A stretch of DNA of 47,251 nt from a virus. Positions 24,620 through 32,142 of this stretch are shown one piece after another (position 1 is the stretch's first letter; the number at the start of each line of letters is the position of its first letter). Where the stretch lies: IMG/VR virus record IMGVR_UViG_3300027743_000039, positions 1-47,251 of that record; one strand, 5' to 3'. A program made the translations under genes and the position numbers. The notes beneath the pieces were generated by a model. It searched no databases. It saw nothing but the letters and a program-made list of their open reading frames with translations, and was not told the origin of the DNA.

Positions 24620-26692
24620 ATGTCTTCAACGATGACATCCAAATTCAATTTGCGAGATGCGTTCAACCAGAAAATGCAAGAGTCGAACATCGACCAGATA
24701 TCAGCACGAAGACTGGGATTCAAGCCGCTGACAGCTGAACAGTCGCCACCGTGGCTGCCCCACCGGGGCGCAGGAATCCTCATACCGTATCACGATACAG
24801 CAGGGAAGCCAACTCACTTCAGTCGTTATCGTTACCTAGAACAGCCGCGTGCCAACGGATTCGCCGCGCTCGCCTATAACGACAAGCCTCTACGCTACGT
24901 CCAACCGGGAAAGTCGGCCAGCGAGCTTTATCTGCCTGTGATCAATAAGTGGAACGACACCTGCGCCGATGCCGATATTCCAGTTGTGATTACCGAAGGC
25001 GAGTTCAAGGCGGCGTGCGTCTGCATCAACACAGACATCCCATGCATCGGTCTCGGTGGCGTATGGAGTTGGATGTCGCAGGCACGGAAGCTTCCGCTTC
25101 TCGAGCAGTTCCAAGACTTCGAGTGGCAGGATCGCATAGTCTATATCTGTTTCGACAGCGACGCCGTTACGAACCCTGATGTCATGCGTGCCGAGAATTC
25201 GCTGGCGCGGGCCATGCTGCAAGAGGGAGCGCTGCCATTCGTCGTGCGCCTGCCACCGCGTGGAGATGGCAAGAAGCTGGGACTAGACGACTACATCGTG
25301 GCCAACGGTACCGAAGAATTCGAGACTCTGTTGAACGATACCGAAGAATGGTCGGAAAGCAGCGTGCTCCACGAGCTCAACGAAGAAGTGGTTCTGGTGA
25401 GAAGTCCATGCTTCGTCTATAACTATGCCGATAAGAGCAAGATGCGGCTTCCCGAGTTCAACATGCTCTATGCCAACCGCGTGTTCAACGAGCAGACGTT
25501 CGACTCGAAGGGAAAGCCAAAGCTCACGCCGAAGCCCGCCGCCAAAGAATGGCTGAAGTGGTCGATGCGTGCCGAGGTCAAGCGCATGACGTACGCGCCG
25601 GGGCAGGCGCAGATCACACCGCGCAATGAACTCAATGGCTGGTCAGGCTGGGGCGTCGAGCCGCGCAAGGGGAACATCGCGCCGTGGAAGCGACTGCTCA
25701 AGCATCTGTTCGGAAGCAACGAAGTCGACCGTGATTGGTTTGAACGCTGGCTCGCATATCCATTGCAGCATCCTGGTGAAAAGATGTACAGCTCTGCGGT
25801 AGTCTGGTCGCGCGAACAGGGAACGGGGAAGTCGTTCGTCGGCTACTCGATGTTCCGCATCTACGGCTTTGAGCATGACGGCAACGCGACTGAGATCGTC
25901 GACCGCGATATCTATGCTACTCACAACGAATGGGCGATGAATAAGCAATTCGTCATGGGCGACGAGATTACTTCCAAGGACAAGCGCAGCGGAACCGACA
26001 TGCTCAAGTCGATGCTCACGCGGCAGCTCCTGCGCATGAACGAGAAGTATGTCCCGACGTATGAGATTCCCGACTGCATCAACTACTACTTCACGAGCAA
26101 TCATCCCGACAGCTTCTTCCTCGAGGACAAAGACCGGCGGTTCTTCGTTCACGAAGCCGTCTGTGAACCGATGTCGCGCGAGTTCTGCCAGGAGTACGAA
26201 GACTGGATCGGCAAGCCCGGAGTCACAGGTCCCGGTGCGGCGGCATTGTTCTACCATCTGCTCACACTCGATCTCAAGGGCATGAAGGCGACCGACCGGG
26301 CACCGATGACGATGTCTAAGCAGAACATGCTCGATCTTGGCCGCAGCGATCTTTCGTCGTGGGTTCACGGTCTGGTCGAAGACGCCGACACCGTTCTGCG
26401 GTTCGACAATCAAATCGTTCCGTTCGAGCTCATGTCCTCCAAGGACCTGCTCGCGTTCTACGACACCGAAGGCAGAACCGGTGTAACCGCCAACGGCATG
26501 ACCCGTGAAATGACCAGACAGGGTTTTCGCTACCTCTACAAGGGACAGACCGTTCCAACCGCCGAAGGGCATCTCCATCTCTGGGCGGTGCGCAATGCCG
26601 AGAAGTACGCCAAGATGCCGGGAAGGCTGATCGGTGAAGCGTATGACAACGAAAGAAAGCAGCCTACGAAGAAGGAGCCGAAATACAAATGA
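24620..26692 (+). CDS. Primase-helicase (TOPRIM-like DUF3854 + DUF5906/SF3-type helicase)
   Basis: A 690-residue replication protein, first gene of the rightward arm. The N-terminal half has a TOPRIM-like site: ITEGE (124-128) and YICFDSDA (175-182). The C-terminal half is a phage P4-like superfamily 3 helicase with Walker A GTGKS (401-405), acidic Walker B GDE (447-449) and the Thr-Ser-Asn sensor (492-494, in YYFTSNHPD). It should unwind DNA and prime synthesis at the phage origin. ATG 24620 has GAGGAG six bases upstream. No primase zinc finger is seen at the N-terminus. Confidence 0.88.
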   Translation: MSSTMTSKFNLRDAFNQKMQESNIDQISARRLGFKPLTAEQSPPWLPHRGAGILIPYHDTAGKPTHFSRYRYLEQPRANGFAALAYNDKPLRYVQPGKSASELYLPVINKWNDTCADADIPVVITEGEFKAACVCINTDIPCIGLGGVWSWMSQARKLPLLEQFQDFEWQDRIVYICFDSDAVTNPDVMRAENSLARAMLQEGALPFVVRLPPRGDGKKLGLDDYIVANGTEEFETLLNDTEEWSESSVLHELNEEVVLVRSPCFVYNYADKSKMRLPEFNMLYANRVFNEQTFDSKGKPKLTPKPAAKEWLKWSMRAEVKRMTYAPGQAQITPRNELNGWSGWGVEPRKGNIAPWKRLLKHLFGSNEVDRDWFERWLAYPLQHPGEKMYSSAVVWSREQGTGKSFVGYSMFRIYGFEHDGNATEIVDRDIYATHNEWAMNKQFVMGDEITSKDKRSGTDMLKSMLTRQLLRMNEKYVPTYEIPDCINYYFTSNHPDSFFLEDKDRRFFVHEAVCEPMSREFCQEYEDWIGKPGVTGPGAAALFYHLLTLDLKGMKATDRAPMTMSKQNMLDLGRSDLSSWVHGLVEDADTVLRFDNQIVPFELMSSKDLLAFYDTEGRTGVTANGMTREMTRQGFRYLYKGQTVPTAEGHLHLWAVRNAEKYAKMPGRLIGEAYDNERKQPTKKEPKYK

Positions 26693-27048
26693 GCAACAAC
26701 AACCGGTTCAACGCCTACGCTGTCCTCGGCGTACACAGAGGGAGTGGCGACGGCGAGATTCATACCGCGTTCACGCGTCTGTGCAGCACGTTTCACCCAG
26801 ATCGCGGCGGCAACCCGCACGCGTTCATCGCGGTGACCGCGGCATACCGAGACATAAAGAACGAAGAACGTCGCGTCAAGCTCGATGAGTTGATGGCGTT
26901 CACATGCAATCCCTGCAAGCGTTGTGGCAACAAGGGATGCTTGATCGTATATGGCAAGCGCAAGTCGACCACGATCTGTCCCGATTGCCGGGGCAGCGGG
27001 TTCACCACGAGGAGCTGGTATGAAGAACAACGGCAACGGAAAGGGTAA
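26689..27048 (+). CDS. J-domain (DnaJ-like) zinc-finger protein
   Basis: A 119-residue protein overlapping the primase-helicase stop by four bases. Residues 8-65 form a J domain with the HPD motif at 36-38 (STFHPDRGGN). A compact zinc-binding part follows with Cys73, 76, 79, 84, 97 and 100, the last pair in CPDCRGSGF, as in the DnaJ CxxCxGxG repeats. It should recruit or stimulate host DnaK, perhaps to remodel the replication complex, as DnaJ does for lambda. Coupling to the helicase gene supports that idea. Confidence 0.85.
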   Translation: MSNNNRFNAYAVLGVHRGSGDGEIHTAFTRLCSTFHPDRGGNPHAFIAVTAAYRDIKNEERRVKLDELMAFTCNPCKRCGNKGCLIVYGKRKSTTICPDCRGSGFTTRSWYEEQRQRKG

Positions 27049-27205
27049 CGGGAAAGAGTTCTCGGCTATCGACACGCAGGCAGCTCTGCTTTTCAGCAGC
27101 GGCAAGAGCTATCGCGTCATTGCAAAGACTCTTGGACTCAGTTCTAAATCTGAGGCACGCAAGCGCGTCGCCGCTGGCCAGCGCGGGCCGGTTTCGCGCC
27201 AATAG
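27020..27205 (+). CDS. Small helix-turn-helix protein
   Basis: A 61-residue basic protein starting inside the J-domain gene with its own GAGGAG site. Residues 17-55 (TQAALLFSSGKSYRVIAKTL followed by GLSSKSEARKRV) have the spacing of a helix-turn-helix. It may be a small transcription regulator of the early arm. Target sites are not known; the dyads before the primase-helicase gene are candidates. Confidence 0.6.
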   Translation: MKNNGNGKGNGKEFSAIDTQAALLFSSGKSYRVIAKTLGLSSKSEARKRVAAGQRGPVSRQ

Positions 27206-27325
27206 CGGGCGAAAAACACATAGATGCGCATCCCTGCCTTGCAATGCCATAATTGCAGGGCCGGCGCATTGTGGCCCCGGCATTGGCTGTTTGAAAACGC
27301 GAATCTAAACCCAAAGGAGCATGAA
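27206..27325 (+). other. Intergenic gap with hairpin
   Basis: A 120-base gap. It has a CCCTGC ... GCAGGG stem (about 27232-27258) with a 15-17 base loop containing TTGCAATGCCATAATTGC. A terminator or internal promoter is possible, but no T-run follows the stem and I cannot choose between them. Confidence 0.3.
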
Positions 27326-27568
27326 ATGGCACTTTCGTTCGAGACCGTGAATAAAACGATTCTCCCGCTCGGCGTCGAGCTTGTGCGCGAACGCAAGCGC
27401 GGCATCACCACGTTCTACTTCCGCGAGTTTGCGCCCGACAGCAAGGAAGCACCGCTGGAAACCGGCCGACTGCCGATCAGGCGCGTGACTCAACACAGCT
27501 TGCAGTCATGGCACAGCATGGCCGAAGAACAGGCCAAGAAGTTTGAACAAGACCACGCCACGAAGTAG
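27326..27568 (+). CDS. Hypothetical small protein
   Basis: An 80-residue protein starting MALSFETVNKTILPLGVELV with GGAG six bases before the ATG. It contains REFAPDSKEAPLETGRLPIR and a C-terminal charged helix (SWHSMAEEQAKKFEQDHATK). It appears soluble. No family is recognised; it belongs to the run of small early genes. Confidence 0.6.
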   Translation: MALSFETVNKTILPLGVELVRERKRGITTFYFREFAPDSKEAPLETGRLPIRRVTQHSLQSWHSMAEEQAKKFEQDHATK

Positions 27569-27577
27569 GAACCGACG

Positions 27578-27841
27578 TTGCCACGAATCGAACCATTCAC
27601 GAAGAAGGAACTTGCAAGCAAGACGTGCGTGCGCTGCGGTCGTCGTGCGGGATATCAGTGGAACATTTGTTCCGACGACAACACATGGAGGCCAGTGTGC
27701 GGACGGTGTGACATCGAGCTGAACCTGCTCGTTCTGAAGTTCATGCGCTTCAGGAACTGGCGAAGCAAGATGCTGCGGTACTGCAAGAAAATGCGGCGCA
27801 AGCCACCAATCAACCTAGAGGGAAACGACGATGCACATTGA
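27578..27841 (+). CDS. Zinc-ribbon small protein
   Basis: An 87-residue protein with a TTG start and AGGA seven bases before it. It has two Cys pairs: CVRCG and CSDDNTWRPVCGRC, then the sequence DIELNLLVLKFMRFRN. The CxxC ... W-x-P-V-C-x-x-C-D-I-E-L-N pattern resembles small zinc-binding, HNH-related phage proteins, but the catalytic His residues of an active HNH nuclease are not evident. Nucleic acid binding is plausible. The C-terminal 30 residues are basic. Confidence 0.6.
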   Translation: MPRIEPFTKKELASKTCVRCGRRAGYQWNICSDDNTWRPVCGRCDIELNLLVLKFMRFRNWRSKMLRYCKKMRRKPPINLEGNDDAH

Positions 27842-28202
27842 AACGGGGATAGCGAATGCAAGGCGCTTCATTGCGATGGTCGATAGACTGTCGCGCGAGG
27901 GGAGGGTGATCGTAGTGTACGCCGACAGCCGCAAGTATCATCAGCGGTGGCCATGGATGGCTAATCTGGCATGGCAGAACGTGGTGCTCGACGGCCTGAG
28001 CAACATCAACGTGCGTCACGCGCAGTTCCATCCAGGCGATAACGTCGACGGCCTCTGCTTCTCGGCCATCAGCGTGGCGGCGGTCAACCGCATCGAGGGA
28101 CTCAGCCTGAACAGCACGCTCGACGACGTTGTTCCGCCGAAGACATGGTGGCAGAAGCTGCGCTGGCTCACGGTTGCCATGTTCACTGGAGCGCCGATAT
28201 GA
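27831..28202 (+). CDS. Hypothetical protein
   Basis: A 123-residue protein overlapping the zinc-ribbon gene by 11 bases. It begins MHIETGIANARRFIAMVDRL, then EGRVIVVYADSRKYHQRWPW, which looks like a Rossmann-type strand followed by a loop. No known motif is found. Coupled expression with the neighbours is certain from the overlaps; function is unknown. Confidence 0.6.
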   Translation: MHIETGIANARRFIAMVDRLSREGRVIVVYADSRKYHQRWPWMANLAWQNVVLDGLSNINVRHAQFHPGDNVDGLCFSAISVAAVNRIEGLSLNSTLDDVVPPKTWWQKLRWLTVAMFTGAPI

Positions 28203-28438
28203 AGGGCCGCCATTGTTCGATCAAGGGGCGCAACGTCACCAAGGACGACATCCACGCAATGGTCGAGGAGTCGGGAATGGGCGTCGTGGCGATTCGCCGC
28301 AACAGACACTGGACCGTGCGCGTGCGACGCGCGGACGGCACCGAAGCCACGGTCTCGTTCCCGGTCACGCCAAGCGACCACCGGGCGTTGCTCAACAGGG
28401 CCAGCAGTCTTAAGAAAACAGCGAAGGGAGTGGCTTGA
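28199..28438 (+). CDS. Small basic hypothetical protein
   Basis: A 79-residue protein whose start overlaps the upstream stop (ATGA). It has a beta-rich centre (GVVAIRRNRHWTVRVRRADG) and a basic C-terminus. It may bind nucleic acid. No family recognised. Confidence 0.58.
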   Translation: MKGRHCSIKGRNVTKDDIHAMVEESGMGVVAIRRNRHWTVRVRRADGTEATVSFPVTPSDHRALLNRASSLKKTAKGVA

Positions 28439-28776
28439 TGTTCGGCAACAACAGATGTGACCATGCGTACTTTCCCGTCGAGGACGCGGGAAGCTTCATC
28501 GGGCAACGCTGTGCGATCTGCGGCCGCTTCAATTCAATCGAAGCCATCGCCAAGATGCGCCATCACGAGGCGGTCGACGCCCGCAAGTACGCGACGACGA
28601 CGCAATGCGGGAAGCATGAAACGAAGTGGTGGATGCAGGCGCTCTGCACGTTGTTCGGTGTTCACTGGCATGGCGAGAGTCTGCGTCAGGGCGCGGTGTG
28701 CCACGTGTGCGGCACGCATAGCAAGGACAAGCTGTATCTCGTCCACGATGAAAGCGAACAGTGGGGTCCACGATGA
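28438..28776 (+). CDS. Cysteine-rich small protein (zinc-finger-like)
   Basis: A 112-residue protein overlapping the previous stop by one base (TGATG). Cys/His residues occur as CDHAYF, RCAICGRF and VCHVCGTHS, forming at least two knuckle-like pairs, so one or two structural zincs are likely. The intervening region (ALCTLFGVHWHGES) is aromatic. Role unknown. Confidence 0.58.
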   Translation: MFGNNRCDHAYFPVEDAGSFIGQRCAICGRFNSIEAIAKMRHHEAVDARKYATTTQCGKHETKWWMQALCTLFGVHWHGESLRQGAVCHVCGTHSKDKLYLVHDESEQWGPR

Positions 28777-28991
28777 AGTGCAGTTGCGCGACGCGGTGCG
28801 GAGTTCACGTGGTCACCAACATCATGGACGGTGGTGCGCCGTTGCAGGAATACTGCGACGACTGCGGCGGCATTGTGTATCACGACGATACGGTACTGGT
28901 GACCGAGGACGATTTGGTACAGGCACAGGAAAACGTGTTCAACCGATGGCTGCTTGAAGTCAAGCAAGCCTTTTCTAAGTGGAGGGAGTAG
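28773..28991 (+). CDS. Cysteine-rich small protein
   Basis: A 72-residue protein starting inside the stop of the previous gene (ATGA). The N-terminal half has CSCATRCGVH and CDDCGGIVYHDD, consistent with a zinc ribbon. The C-terminal half is a charged helix (LVQAQENVFNRWLLEVKQAF). Role unknown. Confidence 0.55.
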   Translation: MKCSCATRCGVHVVTNIMDGGAPLQEYCDDCGGIVYHDDTVLVTEDDLVQAQENVFNRWLLEVKQAFSKWRE

Positions 28992-28993
28992 CG

Positions 28994-29305
28994 ATGTCGT
29001 ATCACGAGCTTACGCACACCATGGATGTCATCGTGCGGGATTCAAAGTACAAGAAGCGTAATTTCAACAGCCGCAGCGCGCGGTTGGAACAACGGCCGGT
29101 GGCGCGCGTCGAACGTCTGCCGGTCATTCTGGCGGGGCAGTCTGCCGCGCGACACTTCGTCATCGCGTATTTTCCAGAGCTCAAGGACGACGAGATCTGC
29201 GAATGGCTGATCGGCAGCGATGTTCCTCGCATCGTAAAGATCAGGCCGCTGGCGATGTATTCGCAGCCGTATCATCTCGAGGACAAGTCAGCCCAAGAGG
29301 CCTGA
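28994..29305 (+). CDS. MSYH-family small protein, copy 1
   Basis: A 103-residue protein with GGAGGG upstream of ATG 28994. It is a paralogue of the 73-residue protein at 31921: both begin MSYH, continue x-x-x-TMDVI-x-RD, contain a V-E/R-R segment and RHF, and end with D-E-x-C-x-W-L/F-x-GSDVP-x-IV. This copy has about 30 extra residues, part in the middle and part at the C-terminus. Function unknown. Confidence 0.62.
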   Translation: MSYHELTHTMDVIVRDSKYKKRNFNSRSARLEQRPVARVERLPVILAGQSAARHFVIAYFPELKDDEICEWLIGSDVPRIVKIRPLAMYSQPYHLEDKSAQEA

Positions 29306-29347
29306 GCCATGCTTCTTTTCCTATACGCCGCCAACCAGGAGCCACAA

Positions 29348-29698
29348 ATGCAAGACTTCAATTATCTCGAGGTAGCGCAGTTCATCGCGCAGGCCGGTGT
29401 GAACACCATGCCTGAAAGCGAAAAGTTCAGCGTCATGCTCAACGGCAAGCGGTCTGTTCTCATCAACCATAAGAACGCGCCGAAGTCGTCGCATGTTCTG
29501 CTCTACATCGGCGGCGTCGACTCGATGAGCCAGTCGTCGTTCGGCGTGGTCACGACGCAATTCGGAATGCGCCCGCTCACGGTCTACAACTTGTGTGAGG
29601 GGCTGAAGTGGCTGGCCGCAGGCGGGCACCGTGGGCCGGTCAAGGTCATGCCGCCGTCGCAAGAAGCAAGCAAGGTCTTCGTCACCAAGCATTTCTAA
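29348..29698 (+). CDS. Hypothetical protein
   Basis: A 116-residue protein. ATG 29348 is preferred because AGGAG precedes it; an earlier in-frame ATG at 29309 has no ribosome site. It contains NYLEVAQFIAQAGVNTMPES and a beta-rich region SHVLLYIGGVDSMSQSSFGV. No family recognised. It is followed by a 92-base gap. Confidence 0.58.
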   Translation: MQDFNYLEVAQFIAQAGVNTMPESEKFSVMLNGKRSVLINHKNAPKSSHVLLYIGGVDSMSQSSFGVVTTQFGMRPLTVYNLCEGLKWLAAGGHRGPVKVMPPSQEASKVFVTKHF

Positions 29699-29710
29699 CC
29701 GGCCAAGCAC

Positions 29711-29728
29711 TCACGGTTCTTACACCGT
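29711..29728 (+). other. Small hairpin in a 92-base gap
   Basis: CACGGT-TCTTAC-ACCGTG makes a perfect 6-bp stem in the gap 29699-29790. It recalls a tRNA anticodon arm, but the loop is six bases and no acceptor or T-arm is present. It may be an mRNA structure or processing site. Confidence 0.3.
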
Positions 29729-29790
29729 GGCACCGGCAACGCGCCTGTCCGTTGCGTGCGAAGAAGGCAGGCTCAACGAGGAGCAACGTC

Positions 29791-30036
29791 ATGACTAGGC
29801 CAAGAACACCGCGACCGAGGAACCTGTCGCCGCCATCGGAATACCGCATCAACCGTGTGAAGCCGATCAGTCCGATGAAGCGCTATGAATATTGGTATAC
29901 GCACGGAATCATGGTCGACGGCGTCATGCTCGTCGGCCGCGCGCTCGACGACTACACCGATCTACAGATCTGGCTAGAGGCGCATCCTGGCCAAGACCCG
30001 GTTCAGCGCATTCTATTGGGAGGGAACGATGCGTAG
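29791..30036 (+). CDS. Hypothetical small protein
   Basis: An 81-residue protein with GAGGAG seven bases before the ATG. The first 30 residues are Pro/Arg-rich (MTRPRTPRPRNLSPPSEYRI). The rest (YEYWYTHGIMVDGVMLVGRA and LQIWLEAHPGQDPVQRILLG) looks like a small alpha/beta fold. Function unknown. Confidence 0.58.
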   Translation: MTRPRTPRPRNLSPPSEYRINRVKPISPMKRYEYWYTHGIMVDGVMLVGRALDDYTDLQIWLEAHPGQDPVQRILLGGNDA

Positions 30037-30571
30037 GATGGCGCGCGACGTACAGGCCGCACGCGACGCGCGTGAGCGCGCCAAGCAGGAACGTGAGCGT
30101 GCTGCCGCCAGTCGTCAGCGCGTTCGCAAGGCGATCAGCACCCGCGTCGAGTCCGAGGAATACGCGCCATACGTCTCAACCATCAAGGATGTGCGGCATC
30201 CGTGTTTCTCGGATCCCGTCGGCCGCGAACGCTACACGCCGCAGCGGTTCATGTCTGACTGCTGCGATGAAACGTACAAGATGCTGGTAGATGCGTGGTG
30301 CGAGGGATCGCAGCTTGTCGCGCGTCGCGTGCCTGTCGATGGGCTGCCATGCGTGCTGATCATGGCATCTTATCTACGCGGTTTCGACATCGATCTCGTC
30401 GACGACTTCGACGCGCTGGTGTTCAGGTATGACGAACATATCACGGAGTGTGCTCACCCAGACAAGTTCTTCGCTTCATGCATCAGCATTCTGCATCGTC
30501 GTTATCTGCGGCCGGGCGACGAAGCATTTGAAATGGTCCGCGTTCCAAGCATCTACGAGGAAATGTTCTAA
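30029..30571 (+). CDS. Hypothetical protein with coiled N-terminus
   Basis: A 180-residue protein overlapping the previous gene by eight bases, with GGGAGG before the ATG. Residues 5-40 are a basic Ala/Arg/Glu helix (QAARDARERAKQERERAAAS). The C-terminal part has CCDETYKMLVDAWCEG and a region of hydrophobic helices (PCVLIMASYLRGFDIDLVDD). Not recognised. Confidence 0.6.
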   Translation: MRRMARDVQAARDARERAKQERERAAASRQRVRKAISTRVESEEYAPYVSTIKDVRHPCFSDPVGRERYTPQRFMSDCCDETYKMLVDAWCEGSQLVARRVPVDGLPCVLIMASYLRGFDIDLVDDFDALVFRYDEHITECAHPDKFFASCISILHRRYLRPGDEAFEMVRVPSIYEEMF

Positions 30572-30855
30572 TGGAACCGAAGGGTGAAATACTCAAATAC
30601 ATGGTGTTTCTCACGGCAATGCAAAAGCTGACGCTCAGCAAGGGAGCGGTCATCCTCGACGTGCAGGAACAGGACGGCGCGCTGGCATTGTGGGCCGCCC
30701 ACGCCACGCGCATCATCAGCGCCGAGAACAGCGAGGAAGTCACGCTGTACATGATCGGCACCGGCGACCAGATTCCGAGCGACTACGTTCGCTACATCTG
30801 CACTATCCAGCATGGAAAGCTCGTCGTCCACATCTTTGAAGGCCCGAGGGAATAA
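30571..30855 (+). CDS. DUF7352-like small protein
   Basis: A 94-residue protein whose start overlaps the preceding stop (TAATG). The pattern ILKY ... LTLSKGAVILDVQEQDGALA ... LWAAH ... GTGDQI ... YICTIQHGKLVVHIFE matches a widespread small phage protein family of unknown function. It is probably a compact beta-barrel. Confidence 0.7.
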   Translation: MEPKGEILKYMVFLTAMQKLTLSKGAVILDVQEQDGALALWAAHATRIISAENSEEVTLYMIGTGDQIPSDYVRYICTIQHGKLVVHIFEGPRE

Positions 30856-30857
30856 CT

Positions 30858-31082
30858 ATGAACTGCGTCGAATACTTCATAGAAGCGGAAAAAGTTCTGG
30901 GGCCGAATAGGTCATGCGACGCAATAGATCAAATGGCGCGAGTGGCTGGCATTCATGGTAGATACGATGCTGTTATCAATCGGGTATCGCAAAAGTTTAA
31001 AGAACAAGGCAACGAGAAAGCGTGCAAGCGCGTGTTGATCGAGTCTATCCGAAGCTATCAAAACGAAATCAACGGAGTTTAA
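30858..31082 (+). CDS. Hypothetical small protein
   Basis: A 74-residue mostly helical protein (MNCVEYFIEAEKVLGPNRSC ... VLIESIRSYQNEINGV). Start ATG follows a GAGGGA site. The stretch is slightly more AT-rich in codon choice than its neighbours, which may reflect recent acquisition. No family recognised. Confidence 0.55.
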   Translation: MNCVEYFIEAEKVLGPNRSCDAIDQMARVAGIHGRYDAVINRVSQKFKEQGNEKACKRVLIESIRSYQNEINGV

Positions 31083-31084
31083 TC

Positions 31085-31924
31085 ATGGCCGTCAAGCTTC
31101 CGATCTACGTGGTCTCGATGGGGCGGCGCTCGCAGACCGCGCTCAAGCTGCATCAGGCAAACGTGCCGTTCACGCTGGTGACGCATACTCCGAAGATGCT
31201 CAACGATTTCATCGACCTCTGTGGGTTCGCGCCTACCAATGCGCTGGTCACCAACAGAAAGGGGCTGCTCAGCTCGCGCAACGCCATCATGGAGATGACG
31301 CCCGACAATTCATGGTACTTCTGTCTCGACGACGACATCAACACGGTCACGCGCGTCGATCCGAAGTATCGTGGCGAGTTCAAGCTTGAAGTGACCGGGC
31401 CACCGCCACCGGGTTTCAAGTCGTGGCGCGAGGTCTACAAGCGACCGATCTCGATGAAAGAACTCGTCGATGCGGCTCAAGGCGTCATTGCCGAGTGCAA
31501 GCGCCAGGACACGGTGATGGGCGGCTTCGCCACCATGGAAAACCCGTATTTCCGTGCGCGGCGATGGGGCCGCATACGCGGCGTGGGAATCGCGGCGTTC
31601 GTATTTCAAAAACGAAGGGGAGGCATCGACAGGTTCAAGTATCCGTGCATGCAAGATCAGTGGATGTCGATGAACGTTATCAGGGAACATGGCTCGGTGG
31701 TCGTCGACAACTTCGTTCACGTCGGCGCTGATATGTTCACACCGGGCGGGATCGGCGTATTCGAAGAACGAATGCCCGAGATGCAGCGCATACAGCGCCT
31801 TATCATCGAGGAGTTCGAAGGACTGGCCAAGCCGTCTTCTGTTTGTCCCAATATCCACTACATCAGCCGTTCACGCACGTTCGTAGACAGGTGGCGTGCA
31901 AGACAAGGGGAGCGCAAACAATGA
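31085..31924 (+). CDS. GT-A glycosyltransferase, TET-associated glycosyltransferase-like (copy 1)
   Basis: A 279-residue protein with GGAG before its ATG. The layout is that of the TAGT group: an N-terminal strand KLPIYVVSMGRRSQTALKLH, an SSRNAI segment (63-68) and the metal-binding DDD triad (82-84, in WYFCLDDDINTV), followed by an acceptor region with FATMENPYFR and a late W/D/H-rich part. TAGT enzymes add sugars to hydroxymethylated bases in phage DNA. A related gene with the same layout is at 42732. A role on other substrates such as surface glycans cannot be excluded. Confidence 0.72.
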   Translation: MAVKLPIYVVSMGRRSQTALKLHQANVPFTLVTHTPKMLNDFIDLCGFAPTNALVTNRKGLLSSRNAIMEMTPDNSWYFCLDDDINTVTRVDPKYRGEFKLEVTGPPPPGFKSWREVYKRPISMKELVDAAQGVIAECKRQDTVMGGFATMENPYFRARRWGRIRGVGIAAFVFQKRRGGIDRFKYPCMQDQWMSMNVIREHGSVVVDNFVHVGADMFTPGGIGVFEERMPEMQRIQRLIIEEFEGLAKPSSVCPNIHYISRSRTFVDRWRARQGERKQ

Positions 31925-32142
31925 GCTACCATCCAGAAGATAACACGATGGATGTCATCGAACGCGATGGCACACCGGCCCGCCGCAGGGTTGAGTGCGT
32001 ACGGAGGGAACCGTTCGATTCGCACTTTACTGGGAAGCGTCACTTCATGCAGTCTTACGAGCCAGTTCTTGGCGACGAAGAAACCTGCCTCTGGTTCGTT
32101 GGTTCTGATGTTCCACAGATCGTACCGGGAGTTCACCAGTGA
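31921..32142 (+). CDS. MSYH-family small protein, copy 2
   Basis: A 73-residue protein overlapping the glycosyltransferase stop (ATGA). It shares MSYH, NTMDVIERD, a VRRE segment, KRHF and the end motif CLWFVGSDVPQIV with the protein at 28994. It is shorter and lacks the C-terminal extension of copy 1. Next to the ligase gene; function unknown. Confidence 0.62.
   Translation: MSYHPEDNTMDVIERDGTPARRRVECVRREPFDSHFTGKRHFMQSYEPVLGDEETCLWFVGSDVPQIVPGVHQ

Noticed and set aside
25643-26578. Minus-strand open frame of 311 codons opposite the primase-helicase
   Set aside because: Antisense to conserved helicase motifs and without recognisable features.
27578-27841. Active HNH endonuclease
   Set aside because: The two Cys pairs are present but the His-Asn-His catalytic residues are not evident.
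29699-29790. tRNA-like arm CACGGT-TCTTAC-ACCGTG
   Set aside because: The loop has six bases, and no acceptor stem, D-arm or T-arm with GTTCGA can be formed around it.
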